A stretch of DNA of 64,000 nt. Origin: Achromobacter deleyi. Lineage in GTDB: Bacteria > Pseudomonadota > Gammaproteobacteria > Burkholderiales > Burkholderiaceae_B. Each line of letters starts with the position of its first letter. Within the stretch, counting starts at the first letter, position 1. A program made the translations under genes and the position numbers. This document shows, one piece after another, positions 25,181 to 32,409 of the stretch. The notes below the pieces were generated by a model. It was not told the origin of the DNA. It searched no databases and saw only the letters and a list, made by a program, of their open reading frames with translations. The DNA lies in the NCBI RefSeq assembly GCF_902859705.1, contig NZ_CADIJO010000013.1, positions 1 through 64,000 of the forward strand, written 5' to 3'.

Positions 25181-25853
25181 GGCCGTCTCCTCGCAGTGCA
25201 CCGCAGTCGTCCGCGCCGGCCGGCTGCAACAGCACCGTCACCGGCTGCGCCATGCCGGCCGGCAGCGGCCCGGCCGTCACCCCGCGCAGCGCCGCTTCCA
25301 GCCGGCGGTTCAGCGGTGCCGAACCGGTATCGGCCACCCAGTCCACCTGATTGACGCGCCAGGCCTTGTCGAACCACAGCTTGACCAGCGCCCGGTAGGC
25401 GCCCGGCTCGGCGCCCTGCCCCTTGCACAGCGCACGCTTGAGCGCGCCCTGCAGGGCCGCCGCATACGGCGTGTCGCGCAGCCGCGCCGCGCTGGCCGGC
25501 CGAGCCGGCGCCATCTCGCGCGGCGCCGCCACCACCGTAAAGGAATGCGGGCTGGCGTAGCGGATCGCCAACGGCGAACCGGCCAGCAGCCGGCGCAAGG
25601 CATCGCCCGGCGTATAGGTGCCCACCACCGCGGGCGCCTCGCGCCCGGCCGTCAACGCACTGTCCACCAGCACCGTCAAACCGCTGGCCAGGCTGTACTG
25701 CGCCAGCGCCTGGTCCAGCGGCTGGGCGGCGATGGCAAACGCGATCTCGCGCGGTGGCGTCTGCGCCGCGCCCGCGCCGGCCAGGGCGCACAGCCCCAGC
25801 GCCAGGCAGGCACGCCGAATCCAGCCCCCGCCTGCCGGACAGGCCAGGGTCAT
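25170..25853 (-). CDS. VreA-like cell-surface-signalling protein: STN domain plus TonB-C-like domain, no receptor barrel
   Basis: 227 residues from the ATG at 25853. A signal peptide (about 11-30, cut near GAAQ) is followed by a secretin/TonB short N-terminal domain at 37-109 (FAIAAQPLDQALAQYSLASG, TYTPGDALRRLLAG, SPLAIRYASPHSFTVV). A linker leads to a TonB-C-like domain at 128-211 (LVKLWFDKAWRVNQVDWVAD, LNRRLEAALRG). No plug or beta-barrel is present, so it cannot be a transport receptor. It should act in the periplasm to pass a signal to the FecR-type protein two genes downstream. This architecture matches what I recall of P. aeruginosa VreA. The end overlaps the sigma start. Confidence 0.85.
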   Translation of the reverse strand: MTLACPAGGGWIRRACLALGLCALAGAGAAQTPPREIAFAIAAQPLDQALAQYSLASGLTVLVDSALTAGREAPAVVGTYTPGDALRRLLAGSPLAIRYASPHSFTVVAAPREMAPARPASAARLRDTPYAAALQGALKRALCKGQGAEPGAYRALVKLWFDKAWRVNQVDWVADTGSAPLNRRLEAALRGVTAGPLPAGMAQPVTVLLQPAGADDCGALRGDGRAG

Positions 25854-25933
25854 CGACGCCAACACGTAGGAAAATTGCCAGGCATGGCCGTTGCCGCGAA
25901 CGCCCGCGCGTCCGCCTCGATGCGAAAGGCGCC

Positions 25934-25967
25934 ATGCTAGGGTGCGAGAATGACGTAATCGTGACAC
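25934..25967 (-). promoter_or_regulatory. Predicted PhoB-dependent promoter of the sensor/sigma/anti-sigma operon
   Basis: On the minus strand GTGTCACGATTACGTCAT (complement of 25950-25967) matches the Pho box at about 12 of 18 positions. Exactly 10 bases later TAGCAT (25939-25934) is a 4-of-6 match to the -10 hexamer. The 10-base distance from Pho box to -10 is the classical layout of Pho promoters lacking a -35. It lies about 80 bp before the sensor ATG. Confidence 0.6.
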
Positions 25968-26081
25968 GCCACACACGCGCACCGTCCGGCCGCCACGCAA
26001 ACGTCACCTGCGCGGCCTTATCCGTCCCTATACTGATTGCATGGCGGCAACTGGCCGCCGGGCCTTTTCCAAGGAACCCGC

Positions 26082-26465
26082 ATGCGCCCATTCAGCCTGA
26101 TTCCGGATCGCGCCTGCCTGCTGTTGCTGGCGGCGCTGGCGGCCCCGCCCCTGGCGGCCTGGGCCCAAGCCCCGGCGCAGCCGCAGCCCGTGGCGCCCGC
26201 CGCGTCCACGGCAACCCCGCCCAAGCCCGCCCCCGGCGCCTGCATCGACACCGAGGTCAACGGCTACCGCGCGCTGTCGTATGACTGCCTGAACCAGAAG
26301 ATGGCGCCCGACGCCGCGCCCAAGCCGCCGGCCACGCTGGGGTCCGAGGCCATCACGCAAAAGCCGCCCAACCAGATGGGCCTGCCCACGCCGGCCACCA
26401 TCGGCAACCGCATGGGCAATACCTTCGGCACGTCGGCGTATCCGCAGCGGCCGACGCCGCCGTAG
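26082..26465 (+). CDS. Small secreted proline-rich protein, function unknown
   Basis: 127 residues from the ATG at 26082 with AAGGAA upstream. A signal peptide (LLLLAALAAPPLAAWAQ, cut near residue 29) precedes a Pro/Ala-rich stretch and a conserved-looking core CIDTEVNGYRALSYDCLNQK with two cysteines 14 residues apart (about residues 54 and 68), then a Pro/Thr-rich tail. I do not recognise a family. It is divergent from the sensor operon and shares its intergenic region with the predicted Pho promoter, so it may belong to the same regulon. The two Cys could form one disulfide in the periplasm. Confidence 0.7.
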   Translation: MRPFSLIPDRACLLLLAALAAPPLAAWAQAPAQPQPVAPAASTATPPKPAPGACIDTEVNGYRALSYDCLNQKMAPDAAPKPPATLGSEAITQKPPNQMGLPTPATIGNRMGNTFGTSAYPQRPTPP

Positions 26466-26472
26466 CCAGGCC

Positions 26473-26838
26473 TTATGCCGTGCGGCTGATGAAATAGATC
26501 TTCTTGACGAACGTATCCACTTCCCAGCGGCCGGTATAGCCTTCCGGCATCACGAAGGCCTCGCCCACGGTCAGCGCGTGCACCGTGCCGTCCGGGTCGA
26601 CCAGGCGCGCCGCGCCTTCGACGATGTAGCCGAATTCGATGTAGCCCGTGGTGTTGGACTGGAAGCTGCCCGCCGTGCTTTCCCACACGCCGGCTTCGGC
26701 GCGGCCCGCGTTGCCTTCAAAGGCCGTCACGGTGCGAAACGCCGCATCGCCGGATATCGGCCGCTTGGGCTTGCCCGGCACCGGGTTCTTCATGGGGCCG
26801 GCATCGATGCGGACCAGCCGCGATTGATCGTGCTTCAA
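26473..26838 (-). CDS. Cupin-domain protein (DUF861/EutQ-like)
   Basis: About 121 residues. One small cupin barrel is visible: GYIEFGYIVEGAARLVDPDG, LTVGEAFVMPEGYTGRWEV, ending KKIYFISRTA. The usual metal-binding His pair is not evident, which is common in this subgroup. The start is a TTG at 26838 preceded by AAGGAA; a TTG at 26859 overlapping the XRE stop is an alternative. It follows the XRE-cupin regulator and closes an operon with an aldolase, GST and Bug receptor. The role is probably sugar-acid or small-molecule binding or isomerisation; substrate unknown. Confidence 0.8.
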   Translation of the reverse strand: MKHDQSRLVRIDAGPMKNPVPGKPKRPISGDAAFRTVTAFEGNAGRAEAGVWESTAGSFQSNTTGYIEFGYIVEGAARLVDPDGTVHALTVGEAFVMPEGYTGRWEVDTFVKKIYFISRTA

Positions 26839-26855
26839 AGCGCTTTCCTTGGAAA

Positions 26856-27413
26856 TCAATGCGCCGCCACCACCAGCACTTCGGCCGCGCCGCGGCTGAC
26901 CGTGCGCATGCGATGCGGCAGTTCGGAATCGAAATAGAGCGAATCGCCGGCATCCAGGCGGAACTCGCGTTCGCCCACCTGCACCTCGATGGCGCCCTTG
27001 AGCACCAGCAGGAATTCCTCGCCCGGGTGCGGAAACACCGCCGAGGCATCAGGGAATTCGCGCGGCGGATGCACCAGGAAGGGCTCCATGGCCTTGACCT
27101 TGCGGCGCCCGGCCAGCGACTCGTAGTGGTATTCGCTACCCAGGCCGCGGCGTTGCAGGACCTCGCGGTCGGCCACGCGCACCAGGCTCACGACCTCGTC
27201 CTGCGCTTCGCCGTCGCCCCCGCCCACCAATTGCGACACCCCCACGCCATAGGCTTCGGCCAGGCGCAGCACGGTCGAAATCGACGGCTCGCTCAACCCG
27301 CGTTCGAGTTTGGAAAGATAACTTTTGGTCAGGCCCGTGCGTTCGCCCAGCTGTTCCAGGGACAGGGACTGCTGGCGACGCAACGTGCGCAAACGGTGAG
27401 GCAGGTCGATCAT
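26856..27413 (-). CDS. XRE-family regulator with C-terminal cupin sensor
   Basis: 185 residues. The N-terminal helix-turn-helix is clear (LRTLRRQQSLSLEQLGERTG, LTKSYLSKLERGLSEPSIST, residues about 8-50). The C-terminal cupin (about 105-180) reads FPHPGEEFLLVLKGAIEVQV and LDAGDSLYFDSELPHRM. Regulators of this type control sugar, amino-acid or aromatic catabolism and often their own operon. It lies within the leftward operon Bug-GST-aldolase-regulator-cupin. The palindrome at 29984-30003 before the Bug gene is a candidate operator. Confidence 0.9.
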   Translation of the reverse strand: MIDLPHRLRTLRRQQSLSLEQLGERTGLTKSYLSKLERGLSEPSISTVLRLAEAYGVGVSQLVGGGDGEAQDEVVSLVRVADREVLQRRGLGSEYHYESLAGRRKVKAMEPFLVHPPREFPDASAVFPHPGEEFLLVLKGAIEVQVGEREFRLDAGDSLYFDSELPHRMRTVSRGAAEVLVVAAH

Positions 27414-27475
27414 GGGCGGAAAAGGGCACGGTAACGACCGGTAAGCATGCCCTAAACCGACGGCTTCGTCGAGTT

Positions 27476-28258
27476 TCAGCCCAGCACGTCAGGATGCTGG
27501 CGCAGCGCCCGCCGCGCGTAATACGCAAAACCCACCTGCGAACGCTTGGGCGTCAGGATCCAGTCATGCGCCTCGTGGCCCAGCGCCGGTGGAATCGGCT
27601 GGATCTTGCCCGCCGCCATCGCCAGCAGCTGCATGCGCGCGGCGCGCTCGAACTGCAATGCCAGCACGCAGGCCTCTTCCACCGTGCCCGCCGCCACCAG
27701 CATGCCGTGGTGCGACAGCAGAATCGCGCGCTTGTCGCCCAGCGCGCCCGAGATGATCACGCCTTCTTCGTTGCCCACCGGCACGCCCGGCCAGTCCTTC
27801 AGGAACGCCACGTCGCCATACAGCGGGCAGTTGTCCATGTGCGAGACTTCCAGCGGCACTTCCAGCATCGACAGCGACGCGGCATGCAGCGGGTGCGTGT
27901 GGATGATGCAGTTCACGTCCGGCCGCGCCCGGTAGATCCACGAGTGAAAGCGATTGGCCGGGTTCGGCATGCCGCCGCCTTCCTGCACCTGCAGGTCTTC
28001 GTCCACCACCAACAGGTTGCCTGCCGTGATCTCGTCAAAGCCCAAGCCCAGGCGCTGCGTGTAATAGCGGTTGGGCTCCGGCGCGCGCGCCGTGATCTGG
28101 CCCGCCAGGCCCGAATCGTGCCCGCCGTCGAACAGAATGCGGCAGGTCAGCGCCAGGCGTTCGCGCAGCGTCCAGTCCGGCGTATCCAGCTTGCGCTGCA
28201 TGTCGGCCTGCGCCCGCTGTATCAATTCGTCCTTGCCCAAGTGCATCGTATCGGCCAT
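27476..28258 (-). CDS. Class II aldolase/adducin-family protein
   Basis: 260 residues. Zinc-ligand histidines are visible in CIIHTHPLHAASLSM (about 118-132) and the downstream LLSHHGMLVAAGTVEEA (about 183-199). GHDSGLAGQITARAP near the N-terminus is the phosphate/substrate loop region. Family members cleave or decarboxylate small sugar phosphates or hydroxy acids; subgroups in betaproteobacteria lie beside Bug receptors and act in catabolism. The 12-bp gap after the GST gene supports a shared transcript. Exact substrate not inferable. Confidence 0.88.
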   Translation of the reverse strand: MADTMHLGKDELIQRAQADMQRKLDTPDWTLRERLALTCRILFDGGHDSGLAGQITARAPEPNRYYTQRLGLGFDEITAGNLLVVDEDLQVQEGGGMPNPANRFHSWIYRARPDVNCIIHTHPLHAASLSMLEVPLEVSHMDNCPLYGDVAFLKDWPGVPVGNEEGVIISGALGDKRAILLSHHGMLVAAGTVEEACVLALQFERAARMQLLAMAAGKIQPIPPALGHEAHDWILTPKRSQVGFAYYARRALRQHPDVLG

Positions 28259-28270
28259 CTCGACTCCTTT

Positions 28271-28981
28271 CTATGCCGTTTCCAACAACGGCGTAAAGCC
28301 CGGCAAGGCGCGCATGCGCGCCAGCCAGGCACTGATATGGGTAAAGGCGGACAGGTCGTAGCCGCCCTCGTCCGCCATGCTGGTGTAGGGGTACAGCGCA
28401 ATGTCCGCGATGGTCGGCGCATCGCCCACCAGGAATGAGCGGCCCGCCAGGTGCGCATCCATCCAGGCCGCCGCGCGCAGGCCGATGGTGCGCCACTGCA
28501 CCATGGCAGGGTCGTCCACCCGCGCCGTCCGGCGCAGATGGATCAACAGCCGCGGCTGGGCGTACGCATGCATATGCTGCGTCTGCTCGAAACTCAGCCA
28601 GCTGGCCACCTGCGCCTGTTCCAGCCTGCCTTCCGGCAGCCACGGCGTGCCGCGCCCCAGATACCACAGGATCGCCTGCGACTCGGCCAGCCACTCGCCT
28701 TCCGGCGTCAGCAGTGCCGGCACCTGGCGCCACGGGTTGATGCGGCCAAAGGCCTCGGTTTCCAGATCGCCCTGCACGATGTCGAAGGTTCGGCGCGTCA
28801 GCGCCAGGCCCATGAAACCGCAGGCCAGCCGGATCTTCCAGGCGTTGCCCGAGCGCAGCGTGTCGGCCAGTTCCAGGGGTTTGCCGGCCAGCGGATGCAG
28901 GGCCGGGGTTGTGTGGGACACGTTCGTCATCGGCATAGTCTCTGTCTGCGGCATCATCGGGTTCGTCTCGGACGTTGCCAT
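28271..28981 (-). CDS. Glutathione S-transferase-like protein
   Basis: 236 residues. The thioredoxin-like N-terminal domain shows LRSGNAWKIRLACGFMGLAL, INPWRQVPALL and AESQAILWYLG. The all-helical C-terminal domain follows, with FLVGDAPTIADIALYPY (the N-capping Asp motif) and a closing LPGFTPLLE. It probably conjugates, isomerises or reduces a catabolic intermediate with glutathione. The ATG at 28981 begins two bases after the stop of the Bug gene, so it is translationally linked to it. Confidence 0.87.
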   Translation of the reverse strand: MATSETNPMMPQTETMPMTNVSHTTPALHPLAGKPLELADTLRSGNAWKIRLACGFMGLALTRRTFDIVQGDLETEAFGRINPWRQVPALLTPEGEWLAESQAILWYLGRGTPWLPEGRLEQAQVASWLSFEQTQHMHAYAQPRLLIHLRRTARVDDPAMVQWRTIGLRAAAWMDAHLAGRSFLVGDAPTIADIALYPYTSMADEGGYDLSAFTHISAWLARMRALPGFTPLLETA

Positions 28982-28983
28982 CG

Positions 28984-29946
28984 TCAATCCATCTTGATAT
29001 CGGCGCGCTTCACGATCTCGGCCCACTTCGCCTTCTCGGCCGCGATGAAACGCGCGTATTCGTCAGGCGCGCCGGTGTAAAGCTGCGTGCCCTGCGCCGC
29101 CAGGCGCGCCTTCAGGTCGGGCGAGGCCAGTGTCTGGCGCAGCGCCGCGTTCAACTTTTCCAGCACCGCGGGCGGCGTACCCGCGGGCGCAAAAAAAGCA
29201 TTCCAAGAACTGATCTGCAAGGCGGCATCGCCGGCCTCGCTGGACGACGGCACCTGCGGCGCCGACGGCAAACGCTGGTCCGACGCCACCGCCAGCGCCC
29301 GCAGCTTGCCCGATGCCGCGTGCGGCATGATCACCGGGCTGGCGTCCATGACCACATCCACCTGCCCGCCGATGGCCGCATTGACCGCCTCGCTGCCGCT
29401 CTTGAACGGCACGTGCACGATATCCACGCCCGCCGTCAGCTTCAGCAGTTCCAGCCCCAGGTGCGGCGAACTGGCCGTGCCCGCCGACCCGAAATTCAGC
29501 TTGGCCGGATGCGCCTTGGCATACGCCACGAACTCGCCGAAATTCGCCGCCGGCAGATCGCCACGCACCGCCAGCAGATACGGCGACCCGGACACCAGCC
29601 CCACCGGCACGAACTTGTCCGGGTCGTAGCTGAGCTTGGCGTAGATCAGCGGGTTCACCACCTGCGTGCCCACCGTGCCCATGAAAATCGTATACCCGTC
29701 AGGCGCCGCCGTGGCCGCCACCTGAGCGGCGATCACCCCGCCCGCGCCCGGCCGGTTTTCCACCACCACGCTCTGGCCCAGCGCATCGCCCATGCCCTTG
29801 CCCACCTGCCGCGCCACGATGTCCGTGATGCCGCCGGCCCCGAAAGGCACCACGAGCCGGACCGGATGATCCGGAAAAGCCGCCTGCGCCGTGCTGCCCA
29901 GCCCCGCGGCCAACGCCAGCGCGGCCGCCATGATCTTGCGTTTCAT
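28984..29946 (-). CDS. Bug-family (TctC-like) periplasmic solute receptor
   Basis: 320 residues with a signal peptide (IMAAALALAAGLGSTAQA). Family marks are FPDHPVRLVVPFGAGGITDI at the mature start, VVENRPGAGGVIAA near 82-95, PDGYTIFMGTVGT and the VPFKSGSEAVNA segment. Bug proteins bind carboxylates, aromatic acids or nicotinate and usually have no dedicated membrane subunits, as here. It is first in the operon with GST, aldolase and XRE-cupin regulator, so its ligand is probably the substrate of those enzymes. Confidence 0.92.
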   Translation of the reverse strand: MKRKIMAAALALAAGLGSTAQAAFPDHPVRLVVPFGAGGITDIVARQVGKGMGDALGQSVVVENRPGAGGVIAAQVAATAAPDGYTIFMGTVGTQVVNPLIYAKLSYDPDKFVPVGLVSGSPYLLAVRGDLPAANFGEFVAYAKAHPAKLNFGSAGTASSPHLGLELLKLTAGVDIVHVPFKSGSEAVNAAIGGQVDVVMDASPVIMPHAASGKLRALAVASDQRLPSAPQVPSSSEAGDAALQISSWNAFFAPAGTPPAVLEKLNAALRQTLASPDLKARLAAQGTQLYTGAPDEYARFIAAEKAKWAEIVKRADIKMD

Positions 29947-29983
29947 GCCATTCCCCTTGTGTCCGCCGCTTGGATGCGGCTAT

Positions 29984-30003
29984 GACACAAAGTGTCCTAT
30001 AGG
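29984..30003. promoter_or_regulatory. Palindromic operator candidate before the Bug-GST-aldolase operon
   Basis: GACAC-AAA-GTGTC (29984-29996) is a perfect palindrome, immediately joined to the palindrome CCTATAGG (29996-30003). It lies 38 bp before the Bug start codon, where an operator is expected. The operon's own XRE-cupin protein is the likely binder. Inference from position and symmetry only. Confidence 0.45.
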
Positions 30004-30097
30004 CTATTGATTTTCCGCAAGAGGAATTTGATTGGGGGATACCCTGGGCGGCGGGAACGGGGCGGGCCAGGTCAGGGGGAGCGCTTCATCTGGCTCC

Positions 30098-30901
30098 TCA
30101 TTTGCGAACCGGGCGGGAGCGAGGCCGTCCTTTCCATTGCTCCATCGAGTCCAAGAGCATCTGAAGGCCGGTTTCGAAGCTTTTGTTCGCATCCAATTCG
30201 ATGAACGGCGTAAGCATGTAATGCGCCGCTGCGTATTCCTGCGGCGATGCAGATTCAATCTGTTTGCGGATGAATTTCGCATGCAAGGCTGGAAGCTGCC
30301 GACTCACCTGCGCGTACGCCGCTGTCATCGTGTACTGCGCCAGCAGGTGGTAACCCATGGCGGTGTGTTCAGGGCTATACCCTGCGTCGCGAAAAATCTC
30401 GGCAACTCGGTTGAGATACACCAGCCCATAGTCCGTTTGCCCGGGCTCGACCTGCTGAAACAGCCGAAATCGATTGTGTGCCATCACATATCGAAGCACG
30501 CCGCCGTACTCCACCATGAAGGCATAGCTCAACCGGGCGTGCTTTTCGATGTCGTGGCGCCATTGTCCGGTTAGCGCGGCGAGTCTTTCGACCCGTCTCT
30601 TGAAGTACTCGTTGACCACGCCGGAGATGAGGCCATCCCGACTGCCGACGTAGTAATGGATCAACGACGACGCCACGCCGAAATCCCGCGCCAGGCCCAC
30701 GATCGACAACTCCTCCAAAGGCTCAACCTTGGTGAGCTGCACTGCGCGCTCGATGATCTGAACTCGGGAAATCAGGGGCGCATCAATCGGATTTTCTTGT
30801 ACCGCCTTAGGCGGGCGGCCGCGCCGCCTGGGGGTTTGCGCGGTATCAAGAACGGGCCGGCTGGCGGCTGCGCGGCGGGAGGAAGAACCATTTGTCGCCA
30901 C
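30098..30901 (-). CDS. TetR-family repressor of the aryl-CoA cluster
   Basis: 267 residues from a GTG at 30901 with AGGAG 8 bases upstream. A basic AT-hook-like segment (TPRRRGRPPKAVQE, about 23-36) precedes the helix-turn-helix (EELSIVGLARDFGVASSLIH then YYVGSRDGLISGVV). The C-terminal ligand domain is long and aromatic-rich. It is divergent from the hydrolase gene, with the inverted repeat AATTGA-N7-TCAATT between them. Likely a repressor released by a pathway acid or CoA thioester. The gene is less GC-rich than the genes on its left. Confidence 0.88.
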   Translation of the reverse strand: MATNGSSSRRAAASRPVLDTAQTPRRRGRPPKAVQENPIDAPLISRVQIIERAVQLTKVEPLEELSIVGLARDFGVASSLIHYYVGSRDGLISGVVNEYFKRRVERLAALTGQWRHDIEKHARLSYAFMVEYGGVLRYVMAHNRFRLFQQVEPGQTDYGLVYLNRVAEIFRDAGYSPEHTAMGYHLLAQYTMTAAYAQVSRQLPALHAKFIRKQIESASPQEYAAAHYMLTPFIELDANKSFETGLQMLLDSMEQWKGRPRSRPVRK

Positions 30902-30913
30902 TGGCGAACTCCT

Positions 30914-30932
30914 AATTGACGGTCTATCAATT
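30914..30932. promoter_or_regulatory. Inverted-repeat operator candidate for the TetR regulator
   Basis: AATTGA (30914-30919) and TCAATT (30927-30932) form 6-bp arms with a 7-base spacer in the 79-bp divergent region. A further TCAATT occurs close to 30960. The position between the two divergent starts fits autoregulation plus repression of the cluster. Confidence 0.5.
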
Positions 30933-30980
30933 TTACCCTAGCATTAATTTACTGGGTGTCAATTACGGAGTGAGGCAACT

Positions 30981-32249
30981 TTGACTGAGATCAAAAAACC
31001 TGCGGTGACGGCAGGACTGCGCGGCGCTGGCTGGAATCCCCAACGTATGGACAGGCCGTACACGCTGCGGCCCTATCCCTTGCGCACTGCCGATGGACAG
31101 CGCACCCTTGGTTTCCTCTACAGTCAGACCGGCAAAGAGAAATCCGTGGTGTGCTTGATGCATCCTCGGGAATTCTCGGGGACTCCCTATCTGGTTCCCG
31201 ACGTGCTCGACTCGGGCGCCGCCTGCTGGGTCCAAGCCCCTCGTGCGATCGGATCTGATCTGCGCCTTGAGCATGAAGTCGCGTTGCTCGATGTGGCCGC
31301 AGCCATGGTGCACCTGCGAAAACTCGGTTTCTCGCACATCACGCTGCAGGGAACATCTGGAGGCGCCGGGCTTTTCGGCTTCTACGCGCAACAGGCGCTT
31401 CGCAGTCCTGAGCGTCGACTGAGCAAGACGCCGGGCGGGCGGCCCGTCAAGCTGGCAGAAGCAGACATGCCCTCGCCTGACGCTCTGATTTTCGTCTCGC
31501 CACACCCCGGACAGGGAAAGCTGCTCATGAACGGGATCGACCCGTCCGTCGATGACGAGAACGATCCTTTCTCGGTCAATCCGAAGTTTGATCCGTTCAG
31601 CGAGACCAACGGATTCAGAATGCCTCCGAGTTCGTCCTCTTACGACGCAGCGTTTGTCGATGGCTATCGGGCGGCTCAGCGCGAACGGGTCGCTCGGCTT
31701 GACACCCAAGCTCGCCAGCTTCTGGAGTCGCGCGCTGCGTCGCGCAAGGAACTGAAGGCGCTGGGCGATGGCGCGTCGGCAGATTTGCGGCGCAAGGCAG
31801 CGTTTACACCGATCCTCACGCTGTGGCGCACCGACGCTGACCTGCGGTGCTGGGACTTGTCTCTTGACCGCTCCGACCGCGCCATCGGTTCTCTCTGGGG
31901 CGCGGACCCGTTCGTCTCGAATATGGGAAGCGTCGCATTCGCTCGGTTGATTACGCCCGAGTCGTGGCTGTCCACCTGGTCAGGGATCAGTTCGCGCGCC
32001 AGCTTCGAGCAATTTGGTAACGAGCTCGAACTGCCGACCCTGATGCTGGAATACACGGGCGACCAGGCTGCCTTCCCAAGCGACATGGACGAGATCTATT
32101 CGTCCATCGCAAGCACGGAGAAGCAACGCATCAAAGTCCGCGGAAATCACCACGGGATGGCGTTGGCGGAGGGTGAGGAGTCGGGCCAGGCCATCGTGGG
32201 CCGCCATCTCCAGGAATGGCTGAGGCCTCGCATCGCCTCCAGTCAGTAG
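30981..32249 (+). CDS. Alpha/beta-hydrolase-fold protein
   Basis: 422 residues from a TTG start with GAGG upstream. The nucleophile elbow is GTSGG with Ser126, inside ITLQGTSGGAGLFGFYAQQA. A candidate acid lies in EYTGDQAAFPSDMDEI (about 355-370) and the catalytic His in VRGNHHGMAL near 394. No signal peptide, so it is cytoplasmic. Being first in the cluster, it may hydrolyse an ester or amide to release the aromatic acid used by the CoA ligase downstream, but a C-C hydrolase role is also possible. It is longer than simple esterases, with an insert (about 140-290) that may form a lid. Confidence 0.75.
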   Translation: MTEIKKPAVTAGLRGAGWNPQRMDRPYTLRPYPLRTADGQRTLGFLYSQTGKEKSVVCLMHPREFSGTPYLVPDVLDSGAACWVQAPRAIGSDLRLEHEVALLDVAAAMVHLRKLGFSHITLQGTSGGAGLFGFYAQQALRSPERRLSKTPGGRPVKLAEADMPSPDALIFVSPHPGQGKLLMNGIDPSVDDENDPFSVNPKFDPFSETNGFRMPPSSSSYDAAFVDGYRAAQRERVARLDTQARQLLESRAASRKELKALGDGASADLRRKAAFTPILTLWRTDADLRCWDLSLDRSDRAIGSLWGADPFVSNMGSVAFARLITPESWLSTWSGISSRASFEQFGNELELPTLMLEYTGDQAAFPSDMDEIYSSIASTEKQRIKVRGNHHGMALAEGEESGQAIVGRHLQEWLRPRIASSQ

Positions 32250-32409
32250 ATGTTCATCTAACGAGGCGTCATTTGGGTCGCCTGGCAAAGGAGCACTTTT
32301 CAACCATAAAGACTTGGATGGGTGGAGTGCCGGGATTTCGGCACAAAACAACTGAGACGACCATCGTCATTTCGAACATGGCGCTCAAGTGGATTCAGGA
32401 GACAAATTC

